This document shows, in pieces, positions 11,767 through 12,630 of a stretch of 12,630 nucleotides of DNA. The stretch spans positions 1 to 12,630 of the forward strand of contig CAYVQP010000101.1 of NCBI GenBank assembly GCA_964452775.1, written 5' to 3'. The notes below the pieces were generated by a model. It had not been told where the DNA came from. It made no database searches and saw only the letters and a list, made by a program, of their open reading frames with translations. Positions within the stretch are counted from its first letter, which is position 1; each line of letters starts with the position of its first letter. A program made the position numbers and the translations under genes. This stretch comes from JACKCB01 sp964452775. Lineage in GTDB: Bacteria > Chloroflexota > Anaerolineae > Promineifilales > Promineifilaceae.

Positions 11767-12630
11767 TGTTTAGTCACAAACGTTGGGCTTTGGCCGCGAT
11801 CCTTGTCATGATCGCGGTTGTCGCGTTAGCTGCCTGTCAGCCGGAAACGGTCGAAAAGGTCGTGGAAGTAACCCGCGTGGTTACGCAAGAAGTAGAGGTT
11901 CAGGGCGAGACCGTCGAGGTCACCCGCGTGGTCACGGAGGAAGTTGAGGTACCTGTTGAGGTAACCGCAGAGCCGGAACCGGTAGAAGAGGGCCCGAAGA
12001 ACCTGGTAGTCTGCCAGGCGCAGGAGCCGGACACCCTGTACATCTACGGCACGGACATGCTCGCTGCTCTCCCGATGCAGCACGCCATATACGAGAATAC
12101 TGTCACCACCCTCTCCTATGCCTACCAGGCCGGCGCGGCCCTGACGAAGCTGCCCAGCATCGCTGATGGCGACGCCGTGGTCAGTGAGGTAGAGGTAGCC
12201 GCAGGCGACATCGTCTTGAATGCCGCCAGCGAGCCGGTGGCCCTGGAAGCAGGCGTCATGGTCAAGAACGCCGCCGGCGAGACAGTTGAGTACGACGGTT
12301 CATCTGCGCTGACCATGCAGCAGCTGGCCGTTGACTTCAACATGACCCCCGGCATGCTCTGGGAAGACGGCACGCCGGTGACATCCGCTGACTCGGTCTA
12401 CTCCTATAACCTGGCCGCTGACCCCGACACGCCCGCAGCCAAGTTCACCATCGAGCGCACCGCCAGCTATGAAGCCACGGGCGACACTTCAGCCCGCTGG
12501 ACCGGCATCCCCGGCTTCATGGATTCCACCTACTTCGTCAACTTCTGGCAGCCGCTGCCTTCACACATCTACAGCGAACTCACTGCTGCCGAGCTGGTGG
12601 AGTCTGATGTCTCCAACCGCGCTCCGATGG
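11766..12630 (+). CDS. ABC transporter solute-binding lipoprotein, family 5 (partial)
   Basis: Extracellular substrate-binding protein of the peptide/nickel/oligopeptide (SBP family 5, DppA/OppA-like) type, cut off by the window end after 288 codons. It would deliver a peptide or related solute to an ABC permease on the membrane's outer face. Seen: a signal peptide with lipobox LAAC and lipid-acceptor C24, then a tether of alternating Val/Glu/Thr with a duplicated VEVTRVVT unit (about 29-68). The binding domain begins at LVVCQAQEPDTLYIYGTDM, with the family hallmarks QHAIYENTVT and MLWEDGTPVTSADSVYSYNLA. AGGAGG lies 11 nt before the ATG, and the start overlaps the stop of the small upstream frame. 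Its long leader starts at a perfect promoter, which suggests high and regulated expression. Permease and ATPase genes are expected beyond the window. The substrate cannot be told. Confidence 0.93.
   Translation, partial: MFSHKRWALAAILVMIAVVALAACQPETVEKVVEVTRVVTQEVEVQGETVEVTRVVTEEVEVPVEVTAEPEPVEEGPKNLVVCQAQEPDTLYIYGTDMLAALPMQHAIYENTVTTLSYAYQAGAALTKLPSIADGDAVVSEVEVAAGDIVLNAASEPVALEAGVMVKNAAGETVEYDGSSALTMQQLAVDFNMTPGMLWEDGTPVTSADSVYSYNLAADPDTPAAKFTIERTASYEATGDTSARWTGIPGFMDSTYFVNFWQPLPSHIYSELTAAELVESDVSNRAPM

Overview
The window looks like part of a metagenome-assembled scaffold from a GC-rich member of the Chloroflexota, probably the Anaerolineae/Caldilineae side. This is inferred, not proven. 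The grounds are a solute-binding lipoprotein with the Val/Glu/Thr-rich tether common in that phylum, a mevalonate-pathway kinase, a polyprenyl-phosphate phosphoribosyltransferase-type UbiA protein, many short intergenic hairpin repeats, and an excess of the word GCCGGC. A 100-N scaffold gap lies at 5938-6037.

Layout. Positions 1-137 hold a terminator for an off-window gene and a hairpin repeat. A minus-strand block follows (3252 down to 138): a secreted SGNH-hydrolase-like protein, a DPPR-synthase-like UbiA prenyltransferase, and mevalonate kinase only 5 bp behind it. Divergent to that block, on the plus strand, are a two-domain stress-type protein (DUF2383-like plus a glycine-rich membrane module), then proB and proA for proline synthesis. 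proB and proA are separated by an array of TTTCCGGGAAA repeats that breaks the assembly. Next come a small unknown protein, mutY (probably read from a leaderless transcript and carrying an almost intact MutT-type Nudix box), and a DUF4157-like zincin whose start overlaps the mutY stop. A minus-strand Tat-lipoprotein molybdopterin oxidoreductase of the sulfite-oxidase fold converges on the zincin gene; two opposed copies of the same repeat core lie between them.

The right end (11053-12630) is lower in GC and regulatory in character. It has a perfect TTGACA-17-TATAAT promoter, a terminator-like hairpin about 60 bp downstream of the predicted start, a predicted cloverleaf RNA fold, and a 30-codon leader ORF with a full-length Shine-Dalgarno sequence. 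The leader ORF's stop overlaps the start of an ABC-transporter peptide/solute-binding lipoprotein that runs off the window.

The coding genes are mostly ordinary housekeeping. No defence system, CRISPR array, rRNA, canonical tRNA or transposase is visible. The best candidates for something undescribed are the structured leader of the transporter gene, the two families of intergenic hairpin repeats, and the MutY-MutT-like fusion with its coupled metalloprotease-like partner.
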